From the NCBI GenBank assembly GCA_900766265.1, contig CAAFUS010000009.1, forward strand, positions 1 through 64,000: a stretch of DNA of 64,000 nucleotides, written 5' to 3'. The notes under the pieces are model-generated. The model made no database searches and was not told where the DNA came from. It was given only the letters and a program-made list of their open reading frames with translations. This document shows, in pieces, positions 37,905-45,901 of the stretch (its first letter is position 1; every line of letters begins with the position of its first letter). The stretch comes from Pseudomonadaceae bacterium (GTDB lineage: Bacteria; Pseudomonadota; Gammaproteobacteria; Pseudomonadales; Pseudomonadaceae). A program made the position numbers and the translations under genes.

Positions 37905-39727
37905 TGTCCAGCGCCTTCGATTCTTCCGCATTCCTCGCATCCTGCAGCGGGCGGCCCGGTGTTTACCGGATGTTCGATGTGGACGGCAAGATCCTCTACG
38001 TCGGCAAGGCCAAGAACCTCAAGAAGCGTCTGGCGAGCTACTTTCGCAAGGTAGGGCAGGCGCCGAAGACGGCTGCCCTGGTCGGCAAGATCGTCCAGGT
38101 CGAAACGACCATCACGGCCAACGAGACCGAAGCGCTGCTGCTGGAGCAGACGCTCATCAAGCAGCTGCGCCCGCCTTACAACATCCTGCTGCGCGACGAT
38201 AAATCCTACCCGTACGTCTTCCTCTCGAGCGGCGATTATCCGCGTCTGAGCATCCATCGCGGCGCCAAGAAGGAGCCCGGACGGTACTTCGGGCCCTATC
38301 CGAGCGCAGGTGCGATCCGCGAGAGCCTGGGGCTGCTGCAGAAGGCGTTCCACGTACGCCAGTGCGAGGACAGCTATTTCCGCAACCGTACCCGGCCGTG
38401 CCTGCAATATCAGATCAAGCGCTGCAAGGCGCCGTGCGTCAGTCTGGTGGACCCGGCCGAATACGCCGAAGACGTGCGACATTCGGTCATGTTTCTGGAA
38501 GGGCGCAGCAACACGCTCTCGGCGGAGCTTTCGGCGGATATGGAGAAGGCAGCGATGGCGCTGGATTTCGAGCGTGCCGCCGAGATTCGCGACCAGATCG
38601 GCATCCTGCGTCGCGTTCAGGATCAGCAGAGCATGGAAGGCGGCACCGGTGACGTGGATATCGTTGCAGCGACGGTGAGCCCGGGCGGTGCCTGCGTTCA
38701 TCTGATTACGGTGCGTTCGGGGCGGGTGCTGGGCAGCAAGAACTTCTTCCCCCAGGTGGCCATCGAGGAAAGCGTCGCCGAGGTTTTGCAGGCGTTCCTC
38801 GAGCAGTACTACCTCGCCTCGATGGAGCGCGACCTGCCGGGAGAGCTGATCGTCAACGCGGTGCACGAGGACTTCCCGACGCTGGTCAGCGCCATTGCCG
38901 AGCTCAAGGGGCGCGAAATCGCGATCAGCCACAGGGTTAGGGGAACACGCGCGCGGTGGCAACAGCTGGCTTTGACCAACGCCGAACAAGCGCTGAGCGC
39001 CCGGCTGGCGAATCGTCAACACCTGGCGGCGCGGTTCGATGCGTTGGCCGAGGCGCTGGAAATGGACGAGGTGCCGATGCGGCTCGAGTGCTTCGACATC
39101 AGCCATTCCAGTGGCGAGGCGACCGTGGCTTCCTGCGTGGTGTTCGGGCCGGAAGGGCCGCTGAAGTCCGATTATCGACGCTACAACATTGAAGGTGTCA
39201 CGGCGGGCGACGATTATGCCGCCATGCACCAGGCGCTGACCCGGCGCTTTCGCAAGGCCGCGGAGGGCGAGGGCAAGCTGCCGGACGTGTTGCTCGTCGA
39301 CGGTGGCAAGGGCCAGCTGAACATGGCGCGCGAGGTGCTGGAAGAGCTGGCGGTACCGGACTTGATCCTGCTCGGTGTCGCCAAGGGCGTGACCCGCAAG
39401 CCGGGGCTCGAAACGCTCTACCTCAACGATGTCGAGCATGAATTCACGCTCCCGGCCGACTCGCCGGCGCTGCATCTGATCCAGCAGGTGCGCGACGAAG
39501 CCCACCGTTTCGCCATTACCGGGCACCGCGCGCGGCGCGGGAAAGCGCGCCGCACCTCTACGCTCGAGGATATCGCGGGGGTCGGCCCCAAGCGCAGGCG
39601 CGAACTGCTCAAGCACTTTGGTGGTCTTCAGGAACTGTGCAGGGCCAGTGTGGATGAAATCGCCAAGGCGCCGGGTGTGAGTAAAAAGCTGGCAGAGTCG
39701 ATTTATGCCGCCCTCCACAGTGAGTAG
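37904..39727 (+). CDS. uvrC: excinuclease ABC subunit C
   Basis: Makes both incisions in UvrABC nucleotide excision repair. The 607-residue product has the GIY-YIG nuclease (RPGVYRMFDVDGKILYVGKAKNLKKRL, residues about 17-43), a Cys-rich/UVR region (LDFERAAEIRDQIGILRRVQDQQ), the RNase H-like nuclease with VLLVDGGKGQLNMAREVLEEL, and a C-terminal double HhH (LEDIAGVGPKRRRELLKHFGGLQEL). The ATG at 37904 overlaps the gacA stop. A large antisense ORF across this gene is a shadow. Confidence 0.98.
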   Translation: MSSAFDSSAFLASCSGRPGVYRMFDVDGKILYVGKAKNLKKRLASYFRKVGQAPKTAALVGKIVQVETTITANETEALLLEQTLIKQLRPPYNILLRDDKSYPYVFLSSGDYPRLSIHRGAKKEPGRYFGPYPSAGAIRESLGLLQKAFHVRQCEDSYFRNRTRPCLQYQIKRCKAPCVSLVDPAEYAEDVRHSVMFLEGRSNTLSAELSADMEKAAMALDFERAAEIRDQIGILRRVQDQQSMEGGTGDVDIVAATVSPGGACVHLITVRSGRVLGSKNFFPQVAIEESVAEVLQAFLEQYYLASMERDLPGELIVNAVHEDFPTLVSAIAELKGREIAISHRVRGTRARWQQLALTNAEQALSARLANRQHLAARFDALAEALEMDEVPMRLECFDISHSSGEATVASCVVFGPEGPLKSDYRRYNIEGVTAGDDYAAMHQALTRRFRKAAEGEGKLPDVLLVDGGKGQLNMAREVLEELAVPDLILLGVAKGVTRKPGLETLYLNDVEHEFTLPADSPALHLIQQVRDEAHRFAITGHRARRGKARRTSTLEDIAGVGPKRRRELLKHFGGLQELCRASVDEIAKAPGVSKKLAESIYAALHSE

Positions 39728-39760
39728 AATGCCCTTCAAATCGGCGGAACTCTGGTACTG

Positions 39761-40318
39761 ATGAACATCCCAAACCTGCTTACCGTCCTGCGCGTCCTGC
39801 TGATTCCTTTCTTCATTCTGCTGTTTTACCTGCCGTTCCACTGGAGCTATCTGGCTGCAAGCGCCGTGTTCACCATCGCCGCGGTGACGGACTGGCTGGA
39901 CGGCTATCTGGCGCGTCGGCTCCAGCAGAGCACGCCGTTCGGTGCCTTCCTCGATCCCGTGGCAGACAAGCTCATGGTCGCCGTGGCTCTCGTGCTTCTG
40001 GTGGAGCACCACGCTAACCTCTGGCTGACATTGCCCGCGGCGATCATCATCGGGCGCGAGATCGTGGTTTCGGCGCTGCGTGAGTGGATGGCCGAACTGG
40101 GCGCACGGGCGCGGGTTGCGGTCTCGAATCTCGGCAAGTGGAAAACCGCGGCGCAAATGGTGGCGCTGGTGATCCTGCTCGCCAACCCACCGGTGTTCAC
40201 GGCGTGGGTGGCTCTGGGCTACGGTTTGCTCATCGTGGCGGCCGCGCTGACCCTGTGGTCTATGGCTAATTACCTGATTGCCGCATGGCCTCACCTGAGC
40301 GCTACGGAAAAGAAATAA
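39761..40318 (+). CDS. pgsA: CDP-diacylglycerol-glycerol-3-phosphate 3-phosphatidyltransferase
   Basis: Commits CDP-diacylglycerol to phosphatidylglycerol and cardiolipin. The 185-residue integral membrane protein has the CDP-alcohol phosphotransferase motif in DWLDGYLARRLQQSTPFGAFLDPVADK (D-x2-D-G-x2-A-R-x8-G-x3-D-x3-D) and start MNIPNLLTVLRVLLIPFF. It follows uvrC by 33 bp, so the three genes gacA-uvrC-pgsA are probably one transcript, and it leads into the tRNA cluster. Confidence 0.97.
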   Translation: MNIPNLLTVLRVLLIPFFILLFYLPFHWSYLAASAVFTIAAVTDWLDGYLARRLQQSTPFGAFLDPVADKLMVAVALVLLVEHHANLWLTLPAAIIIGREIVVSALREWMAELGARARVAVSNLGKWKTAAQMVALVILLANPPVFTAWVALGYGLLIVAAALTLWSMANYLIAAWPHLSATEKK

Positions 40319-40338
40319 AAACTTTTTTAATCAAGGGG

Positions 40339-40366
40339 TTGACGCGCCGCTCCGAAACTATAGAAT
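40339..40366 (+). promoter_or_regulatory. promoter of tRNA-Gly-tRNA-Cys
   Basis: TTGACG, 16-bp spacer, TAGAAT, 18 bp upstream of the tRNA-Gly 5' end; GC-rich discriminator (GGCGCCC) typical of stable-RNA promoters. Confidence 0.8.
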
Positions 40367-40384
40367 GGCGCCCGTCACCACGAC

Positions 40385-40460
<76 letters not shown>

Positions 40461-40504
40461 GTTTGTTGACGCTGACGCCGCAGTATGCGGCGTCTTCGTT
40501 TTGA

Positions 40505-40578
40505 GGCCGGTTGGCAGAGTGGTTATGCAGCGGATTGCAAATCCGTGTACGCCGGTTCGATTCCGACATCGGCCTCCA
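40505..40578 (+). tRNA. cysT: tRNA-Cys(GCA)
   Basis: 74-nt tRNA with encoded CCA. Acceptor GGCCGGT/ATCGGCC, anticodon stem around loop ATTGCAAAT (anticodon GCA), T-arm GCCGGTTCGATTCCGAC. It is 44 bp after tRNA-Gly, so both share a transcript. Confidence 0.97.
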
Positions 40579-40584
40579 TCATTG

Positions 40585-40620
40585 AAGCCCTGTAGATCTT
40601 TGATCTGCAGGGCTTTTTTG
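40585..40620 (+). terminator. terminator after tRNA-Cys
   Basis: AGCCCTGTAGATC pairs with GATCTGCAGGGCT around a 3-nt TTT loop, then TTTTTT. It separates the Gly-Cys transcript from tRNA-Leu, so tRNA-Leu has its own promoter here. Confidence 0.9.
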
Positions 40621-40655
40621 TTTCTGCCTCAGTTCGTTGCTCCGCCGCTGCGCGG

Positions 40656-40685
40656 TTGCGCGGGGGGGGAGAGGGTGGTTATAGT
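40656..40685 (+). promoter_or_regulatory. candidate promoter of tRNA-Leu
   Basis: TTGCGC, 18-bp G-rich spacer, TATAGT, 30 bp before the tRNA 5' end. The weak -35 and the strong terminator upstream make it the best local candidate. Confidence 0.6.
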
Positions 40686-40715
40686 CCTGCGCGCCGCGAG
40701 CTGCAGACGCGGCAT

Positions 40716-41029
40716 GCCCGAGTGGTGAAACTGGTAGACACAGGGGACTTGAATCAATTTGAGCCCTCCGGAGGAAACTCCAGAGGTGAAGCCCGTCAAA
40801 TTCGGCGAACGCCCTGGATGCCCGATGCATCCGAGCCAACGCCGAGCCAAGCCCGATGCGAGAGTGCCGGGAAGGTGTAGAGAGCAGACGGCGGGCACCT
40901 AAGGCGCAAGGCTATGGTGAAGGCGTGCTCCAGACCACGAACAGCGATCCGCTGGCGGCGAAAGCCGAAGTGGTAAGAAAATCCCCCGACTTAACCGTCG
41001 TGCCGGTTCGATTCCGGCCTCGGGCACCA
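40716..41029 (+). tRNA. leuZ: tRNA-Leu(UAA), interrupted by a group I intron
   Basis: The 314-nt gene consists of a 35-nt 5' exon (40716-40750), a 227-nt intron and a 52-nt 3' exon (40978-41029) with encoded CCA. Joining the exons gives an 87-nt class II tRNA: acceptor GCCCGAG/CTCGGGC, D-arm with GGTGAAACTGGTAGAC, anticodon stem GGGGA/TCCCC enclosing CTTAAAA, so the anticodon is TAA. The intron lies between U34 and A35, within the anticodon, so the tRNA cannot decode unless it is spliced. A terminator follows. Automatic tRNA finders may miss it or call it a pseudogene. Confidence 0.95.
40751..40977 (+). ncRNA. group I self-splicing intron (IC3-like) in tRNA-Leu(UAA)
   Basis: The 227-nt intron follows U34 and ends in G (position 40977, omega-G). 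Core segments match the Azoarcus tRNA-Ile IC3 intron closely: GTCAAATTCGGCGAA (P3/P4), AACGCCGAGCCAAGC, AAGGTGTAGAGA-x-x-AGACGG, CACCTAAGGC, and GCTATGGTGAAGGCGTGCTCCAGA (R/S strands of P7 and P8). A GAG at 40761-40763 can pair with the 5' exon CUU to give the required U-G wobble at the splice site. It has no homing endonuclease ORF. Excision needs only GTP attack in known cases. Insertion matches the known cyanobacterial tRNA-Leu(UAA) intron site. Confidence 0.95.
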
Positions 41030-41035
41030 ACATCG

Positions 41036-41068
41036 AAGCCGCCTCTGTCCTGACAGAGGCGGCTTTTT
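41036..41068 (+). terminator. terminator after tRNA-Leu
   Basis: GCCGCCTCTGT pairs with ACAGAGGCGGC around CCTG, then TTTTT, 8 bp past the encoded CCA. Confidence 0.93.
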
Positions 41069-41180
41069 CATATGGCCTTACGCTGCGGCCCACGCCGGCG
41101 GGTGTTTTTACGTACGGATGGTCGGGGAACTGCATTCGAGGAGAACGGCCAGATATAGCAAGTGTGCTATGGAGGCCTTC

Positions 41181-41405
41181 ATGAGCGATGCGTTTTCCTA
41201 TCTGGCGATCATCATCGCGGTGGTCATCATCCTGCTGGATCTTTGGGCCATCGTTAGCGTGTTCCGCAGTGATCGCGGCGTCGGGGCGAAGGCGTTCTGG
41301 GCCATCGGCATCTCCCTGTTTCCCATCGTTGGGCTGATCGTCTGGGTCATCGCCGGGCCGAGGGCCGTCAAGTCCGGTCCGGTCTGGCGCAGCCCAGAGC
41401 CATGA
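41181..41405 (+). CDS. small PLDc_N-type membrane protein
   Basis: A 74-residue protein with two membrane helices (SYLAIIIAVVIILLDLWAIVSVF and FWAIGISLFPIVGLIVWVIAGPR). This pattern of helix, short cytosolic loop, helix and Gly-Pro-Arg matches the phospholipase D N-terminal domain family (PLDc_N), here without a catalytic PLD part. Start at the second ATG because GGAGG sits five bases upstream. Function unknown; likely a membrane accessory protein. Confidence 0.8.
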   Translation: MSDAFSYLAIIIAVVIILLDLWAIVSVFRSDRGVGAKAFWAIGISLFPIVGLIVWVIAGPRAVKSGPVWRSPEP

Positions 41406-41757
41406 AGCGCTCGATCGAACGCCAACCCTTCCTTCCAAGGGCGGCCGGATAGCCTCGAGCAGTCTGCGGCGATGCCTTCGTGGTCCCGGCAGTAGACAGA
41501 CGGCAGCGCCGAGATCACTCTATGGCGCCCGCGAAGACCTGGCTCCGATCCAGGTGGCGGTCGACGGATTCGAGCTGATGCGTACCGTTTATTAACGGGC
41601 TGCGAACCCCCTGGTCGTTCGGTGGTCGTAGCCTCTAGATTCGGCCCCCTACGCTTTTTTCTCGTCTCGAAAGGCGTCGGCCGGTCACCGCAAGGCAGCT
41701 GTTGCCTGTCGTTCAAGCGGCACATCGATTGGAACCATATCCAACAAGGACTCAGTA
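41406..41757. other. intergenic region upstream of galU
   Basis: About 350 bp without a credible ORF; it contains the galU promoter. I saw no clear terminator for the small PLDc_N gene and no repeat. Confidence 0.5.
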
Positions 41758-42597
41758 ATGATCAAGAAATGCCTTTTTCCCGCGGCCGGATACGGTACCC
41801 GCTTCTTGCCGGCCACCAAGGCAATGCCCAAGGAAATGCTGCCGGTGGTCAACAAACCCCTGATTCAGTACGGGGTCGAGGAAGCGCTGGAGGCAGGGCT
41901 CAACCAGATCGCGATCGTCACCGGGCGGGGCAAGCGTTCGCTGGAAGATCACTTCGACATCAGCTATGAGCTGGAACATCAGATCCGCAATACTGACAAG
42001 GAAAAGTACCTGGTCGGCATTCGCAGGCTCATCGACGAGTGCAGCTTCTCCTACACCCGTCAGGTTGAAATGAAAGGTCTTGGGCATGCCATCCTCAGTG
42101 GCCGCCCGCTGATCGGCGACGAGCCGTTCGCCGTGGTCCTGGCCGACGACCTCTGCATCAACCTCGACGGTGACAGCGTCCTGTCGCAGATGGTCAAGCT
42201 GTACAACCAGTTCCGCTGCTCGATCGTCGCCATCCAGGAAGTGCCGCCAGAGGAGACCAGCAAGTACGGTGTGATCGCCGGCGAGATGATCCGTGACGAC
42301 ATCTTCCGCGTCAGCCACATGGTGGAAAAACCCAAGCCGGAAGACGCGCCGTCGAACATGGCGATCATCGGGCGCTACATCCTGACCCCGGACATCTTCG
42401 AGCTGATCGAACAGACCGAGCCGGGCAAGGGCGGGGAAATCCAGATCACCGACGCGCTGATGCGCCAGGCGAAGGACGGTTGCGTGCTGGCCTACAAGTT
42501 CAAGGGCCAGCGTTTCGACTGCGGTAGCGCAGAGGGCTACATCTCGGCCACCAACTTCTGCTACGAGCACTTCTACCAGACCGGCAAGGCGTTCTAA
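41758..42597 (+). CDS. galU: UTP-glucose-1-phosphate uridylyltransferase
   Basis: Makes UDP-glucose for LPS, exopolysaccharide and trehalose-type metabolism. The 279-residue product starts MIKKCLFPAAGYGTRFLPATKAMPKEMLPVVNKP, with the nucleotidyltransferase GYGTRFLPATK signature and active Lys, and has VEKPKPEDAPSNMAIIGRYIL and RFDCGSAEGYI. Length is normal. It is a single gene with its own terminator. Confidence 0.97.
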   Translation: MIKKCLFPAAGYGTRFLPATKAMPKEMLPVVNKPLIQYGVEEALEAGLNQIAIVTGRGKRSLEDHFDISYELEHQIRNTDKEKYLVGIRRLIDECSFSYTRQVEMKGLGHAILSGRPLIGDEPFAVVLADDLCINLDGDSVLSQMVKLYNQFRCSIVAIQEVPPEETSKYGVIAGEMIRDDIFRVSHMVEKPKPEDAPSNMAIIGRYILTPDIFELIEQTEPGKGGEIQITDALMRQAKDGCVLAYKFKGQRFDCGSAEGYISATNFCYEHFYQTGKAF

Positions 42598-42620
42598 GCC
42601 TGTCGTCTGCAGCAGCAAGC

Positions 42621-42642
42621 AAAGCCGCCTTCGGGCGGCTTT
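42621..42642. terminator. bidirectional terminator between galU and VOC gene
   Basis: Perfect 9-bp stem AAAGCCGCC / GGCGGCTTT with a TTCG tetraloop, between the convergent galU and the VOC gene. Confidence 0.85.
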
Positions 42643-42649
42643 GTCACAT

Positions 42650-43072
42650 TCAGGGGACCGGCAACGCCTCGGCGCCTGGCCCCAGCGGCTGGCCGTAGCT
42701 GAACTCGACATAGTTGCCGGCCGGGTCGCGCAGCCCGCAGTAATAGCCGACCGGATATTCATCTTCGCGCGGTTCCCAGATGAGGCAGCCGGCTGCCTTG
42801 GCACGCGTGGCGATCTCGTCCACGGCTTCGCGGCTCTCCAGCGCGAAGCCGAAATGACTGTAGTCGGTCTCGGCCAGCGCGCGTGGCTGGCCGCCGGGCA
42901 TGATCACGAAAATGAACTCGCGCTCCTTGCCAGGCTCGGCCATCCAGACGATGCGAGAGCCCTTGCCCGGGCGTTCGTGGAATACGTGCAGGCCGCAGAA
43001 GCGTTCATAGAAATCGATGCAGGCCTCCAGGTCGGGAACGTGGAGGGCCAGGTGGGTGAGGGCTGGGCGCAT
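42650..43072 (-). CDS. VOC (glyoxalase/dioxygenase fold) family protein
   Basis: A 140-residue protein with two beta-alpha-beta-beta-beta modules of the vicinal oxygen chelate fold. Likely metal-binding residues are His7 (LTHLALHVPDLEACIDFYERFCG) and Glu near the C terminus (DPAGNYVEFSYG), with HFGFALESREAVDEI in the middle. The exact reaction (lactoylglutathione lyase-like or ring cleavage) cannot be assigned. The start at 43072 follows AGGAG. It diverges from gor with a 72-bp gap, consistent with glutathione-linked work. Confidence 0.82.
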   Translation of the reverse strand: MRPALTHLALHVPDLEACIDFYERFCGLHVFHERPGKGSRIVWMAEPGKEREFIFVIMPGGQPRALAETDYSHFGFALESREAVDEIATRAKAAGCLIWEPREDEYPVGYYCGLRDPAGNYVEFSYGQPLGPGAEALPVP

Positions 43073-43144
43073 GTGATACTCCTGGAATGATCTCGGATGG
43101 ACGCCTGGGGTATGCTTGCCGGTTCTAGAAGGAGACAACAGCCC

Positions 43145-44503
43145 ATGACCTATGACTTCGACCTGTTCGTGATCGGCGCCGGTTCAGGCGGCGTGCGGGC
43201 CGCACGTTTCGCCGCCGGCTACGGTGCGCGGGTTGCGATCGCCGAGAGCCGTTATCTGGGCGGAACCTGTGTGAACGTCGGTTGCGTGCCGAAAAAACTG
43301 CTGGTGTACGGCGCCCACTATGCCGAAGATTTCGGCCAGGCGCAGGGCTACGGCTGGTCCCTGGACGGGGCGACCTTCGACTGGGCGACCCTGATCGCCA
43401 ACAAGGACAAGGAAATCAAGCGTCTCAACGTCATCTACCAGAACCTGCTGGTCGACAGTGGCGTGACGCTGCTACAGGCGCACGCCCGCATCGTCGATGC
43501 GCATAGCGTGGAGGTCGGCGGCAAGCGCTACACCGCTCGGAACATTCTCGTCGCCACCGGTGGCTGGCCCTTCGTGCCGGAGATTCCGGGGCGCGAACAC
43601 GCCATCACCTCCAACGAGGTGTTTTACCTGGAGCGCCTGCCGCGCCGTGCAATAGTGGTTGGCGGTGGCTACATCGCGGTCGAGTTCGCCTCCATCTTCA
43701 ATGGGTGCGGTGCGCAGACCACCCAGCTCTATCGCGGCGAGCTGTTCATGCGCGGCTTCGACGGCTCGCTGCGTGATCATCTGAAGGACGAGATGATCAA
43801 GAAGGGCATCGATCTTCAGTTCAATGCCGACATCGTCCGCATCGACAAGCTGTCCGATGGCAGCTTGCGCGCGACCCTCGAAGACGGCCGCACGCTGGAG
43901 GCCGACTGCATCCTCTATGCGACCGGGCGCAGGCCGATGGTAGAAGGGCTCGGCCTCGAAGCTGTGGACGTCGCGCTGGACGACGAAGGCTACGTGAAGG
44001 TCAACGAGCGTTATGAGACTTCGGAGCCGTCGATTTTGGCGATAGGCGACGTCGCGGGCGGCGTTCAGCTCACGCCGGTCGCGCTGGCCGAGGGGATGGC
44101 CGTTGCACGCCGCCTGTTCAAGCCCGATGAATATCGCCCCGTGGACTATCGGCTGATTCCGACTGCCGTGTTCAGCCTCCCCAATCTCGCCACGGTCGGC
44201 CTGACCGAAGAAGAAGCGAGGAGAGAAGTAGGGCAGGTGCGCGTCTACGAAAGCCGCTTCAGGCCGATGAAGCTGACCATGACCGACAGCCTCGAGCGCA
44301 GCCTGATGAAGCTGGTGGTCTGCGCCAGGACCGATCGCGTGCTGGGTTGCCACATGGCCGGGCCCGATGCCGGTGAAATCATGCAAGGTCTGGCGGTGGC
44401 GCTGAAGGCGGGCGCGACCAAGCAGGTGTTCGACGAAACCATCGGTATCCACCCGACGGCCGCCGAAGAGTTCGTCACCATGCGCACGCCCACCGGCATC
44501 TGA
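43145..44503 (+). CDS. gor: glutathione-disulfide reductase
   Basis: NADPH-dependent flavoprotein that keeps glutathione reduced. The 452-residue product has FAD motif GAGSGGVRAARFAA, the redox pair Cys42/Cys47 in GGTCVNVGCVPKK, NADPH-binding VVGGGYIAVEFASIFNGCG and the C-terminal dimer helix with catalytic HPTAAEE. AGAAGGAG precedes the ATG. A typical Pseudomonas gor, next to galU and the VOC gene. Confidence 0.96.
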   Translation: MTYDFDLFVIGAGSGGVRAARFAAGYGARVAIAESRYLGGTCVNVGCVPKKLLVYGAHYAEDFGQAQGYGWSLDGATFDWATLIANKDKEIKRLNVIYQNLLVDSGVTLLQAHARIVDAHSVEVGGKRYTARNILVATGGWPFVPEIPGREHAITSNEVFYLERLPRRAIVVGGGYIAVEFASIFNGCGAQTTQLYRGELFMRGFDGSLRDHLKDEMIKKGIDLQFNADIVRIDKLSDGSLRATLEDGRTLEADCILYATGRRPMVEGLGLEAVDVALDDEGYVKVNERYETSEPSILAIGDVAGGVQLTPVALAEGMAVARRLFKPDEYRPVDYRLIPTAVFSLPNLATVGLTEEEARREVGQVRVYESRFRPMKLTMTDSLERSLMKLVVCARTDRVLGCHMAGPDAGEIMQGLAVALKAGATKQVFDETIGIHPTAAEEFVTMRTPTGI

Positions 44504-44643
44504 CGCAGGTCATGGGGAGGCCGCGCGTTCGTGTGGCTTCCGACGAGCGCCGGCGTGCCTGCATCGGGCCGCCGGTTATCTCGAGGCTCTGCGCTGGTGA
44601 GGCTGTTGCCTCACAGGCGTGACATTCCGGCCTTGCCGCTGAA

Positions 44644-44674
44644 TTGACCTTGCCACCGGGGCAAGCCTTAAGGT
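44644..44674 (+). promoter_or_regulatory. MerR/CueR-type promoter-operator
   Basis: TTGACC, a 19-bp spacer, TAAGGT. The long spacer contains the dyad CCTTGCC-ACCGG-GGCAAG. MerR-family activators twist such over-long spacers; the CCTTGCC/GGCAAGG arms resemble CueR copper operators in Pseudomonas. It lies 33 bp upstream of the DUF305 gene start. Confidence 0.65.
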
Positions 44675-44706
44675 TGAGGCCTACGACTCTGGAGGGAGGT
44701 TTGATG

Positions 44707-45072
44707 ATGAAAACGTTCGTGGTGGGTACCCTGGCATGCCTCATCGGTTCAGCTGCGCTGGCGGACGAGACGTCCCATGCGCACAACCATGCTCCTGGCA
44801 GCCAGGCAGCCAGCCCAGCCAGCGAGGCCTACATGAGGTCGATGCAGGCGATGCACGACGACATGCATGTCGCCGTCATGGCAGAAGATCCTGACGTGGC
44901 GTTCGCATCCGGAATGCTCGCACACCACGAAGGGGCCATCGAGATGGCGCGGACCCAGCTTCGGTACGGCAAGGACCCCGAGATGCGAGCGCTGGCCGAA
45001 GCGGTGATCGCGGCGCAGGAAGAGGAGGCCGATCAGCTTCGCGCATGGATCAAGGCCCGCGCCACTCAATAA
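44707..45072 (+). CDS. DUF305 family periplasmic protein, probable copper-related
   Basis: A 121-residue secreted protein. The signal peptide MKTFVVGTLACLIGSAALA is followed by a His-rich patch (HAHNHAPG) and a DUF305 four-helix core with MHVAVMAEDPDVAFASGMLAHHEGAIEMARTQLRYGKDPEMRALAEAVIAAQEEEADQL; the HHEGAIEMA motif is diagnostic. Related proteins bind metals, often copper, in the periplasm. The start at 44707 is favoured since GGAGG is 7 bases away; an ATG directly before is too close. CueR-like operator upstream supports copper induction. Confidence 0.85.
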   Translation: MKTFVVGTLACLIGSAALADETSHAHNHAPGSQAASPASEAYMRSMQAMHDDMHVAVMAEDPDVAFASGMLAHHEGAIEMARTQLRYGKDPEMRALAEAVIAAQEEEADQLRAWIKARATQ

Positions 45073-45153
45073 GCTATACCTCGGCAAGCCGCCCGCCGGC
45101 GCGCCATCAGGCGGTTTGACCTGCCCGGGGTCGGGTTCGGTCAGGCGCCCCGG

Positions 45154-45642
45154 TTAGTGCTGGTGCGAAGCCGGCGCCTGGTCGGTGATGGTCACGTCCA
45201 GTGTGATCTCACCGGCCTTCTCGAACTCCAGAGTGATCGGAAAGTGTTCGCCGGCCACCAGCGGTTCGGTGACCCCGAACAGCATTACGTGGTTGCCGCC
45301 TGGTTTGAATTCCACGTGCCCGTTCGCCGGGATATCGACCGCTTCGACCTGCTCCATGCGCATCACCTCGTCCTGATGCACGTGGGTATGCAGCTCGGCC
45401 TTCTCCGCGCGCGGCGTACGGGCGCCGATCAATCGGTCCGCTTCCGTGGCCTGGCTGTGTAGCTTGAAGTAGACCGCTCCGGTCGGAGGCGTCGGCGGCA
45501 CTGCCCGCGACCAGACATGCTCGATCTTCATGGTTTCGTGCCCTGGATGCCCAGCGCCGGCGGTTTCGTGCGCCTCGTCATGGGCGTGCGCCAGCTGGCA
45601 GGCAAGGGTCAGCGAGGCCAGTGCAAAAAGACTTTTGAGCAT
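45154..45642 (-). CDS. periplasmic copper chaperone PCuAC family
   Basis: A 162-residue PCu(A)C protein (DUF461), a periplasmic Cu(I) carrier often feeding cytochrome oxidase assembly. The signal peptide is MLKSLFALASLTLACQLAHA, followed by His-rich HDEAHETAGAGHPGHE. The copper site matches HxM-x10-M-x21-HxM: KAELHTHVHQDEVMRMEQVEAVD and ...GNHVMLFGV. It is convergent to the DUF305 gene, with no terminator in between. The first ATG in the ORF is 14 codons earlier but lacks the signal peptide start. Confidence 0.9.
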   Translation of the reverse strand: MLKSLFALASLTLACQLAHAHDEAHETAGAGHPGHETMKIEHVWSRAVPPTPPTGAVYFKLHSQATEADRLIGARTPRAEKAELHTHVHQDEVMRMEQVEAVDIPANGHVEFKPGGNHVMLFGVTEPLVAGEHFPITLEFEKAGEITLDVTITDQAPASHQH

Positions 45643-45901
45643 GGAATCGGCACCTGTGGGGGGAAAGGCCCAAGACATTAGCACGTCAGGCCGGCCGGCA
45701 CGCAGCAGGGAAGAGCGGTGCCGTTGGTCGGGCAGCGCTGCGCTTTCGCAAGTTCGTCATACAGCCACCCTAGCTTGATGACGGACCTGGTGAGCCAGCG
45801 TGCAGTAGGCCGGCTGGTGTCTGGCGCTCTCCCGGATGCCGGTGCGGCACGGGAAGCGCTACCCACAGCGAACTCGAAGAAGAATTCAAAAGGAGAAAGG
45901 C

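Noticed and set aside
37814..40294. 826-codon minus-strand ORF opposite uvrC and pgsA
   Set aside because: Antisense shadow of GC-rich genes; uvrC and pgsA have all family motifs on the plus strand.
40656..40880. 74-codon ORF running from the tRNA-Leu promoter into the intron, possible homing endonuclease
   Set aside because: No LAGLIDADG, GIY-YIG or HNH motif; it overlaps the 5' exon and intron core.
40716..41029. Broken or pseudogene tRNA-Leu
   Set aside because: The interruption is a clean group I intron; the joined exons form a perfect tRNA with encoded CCA.
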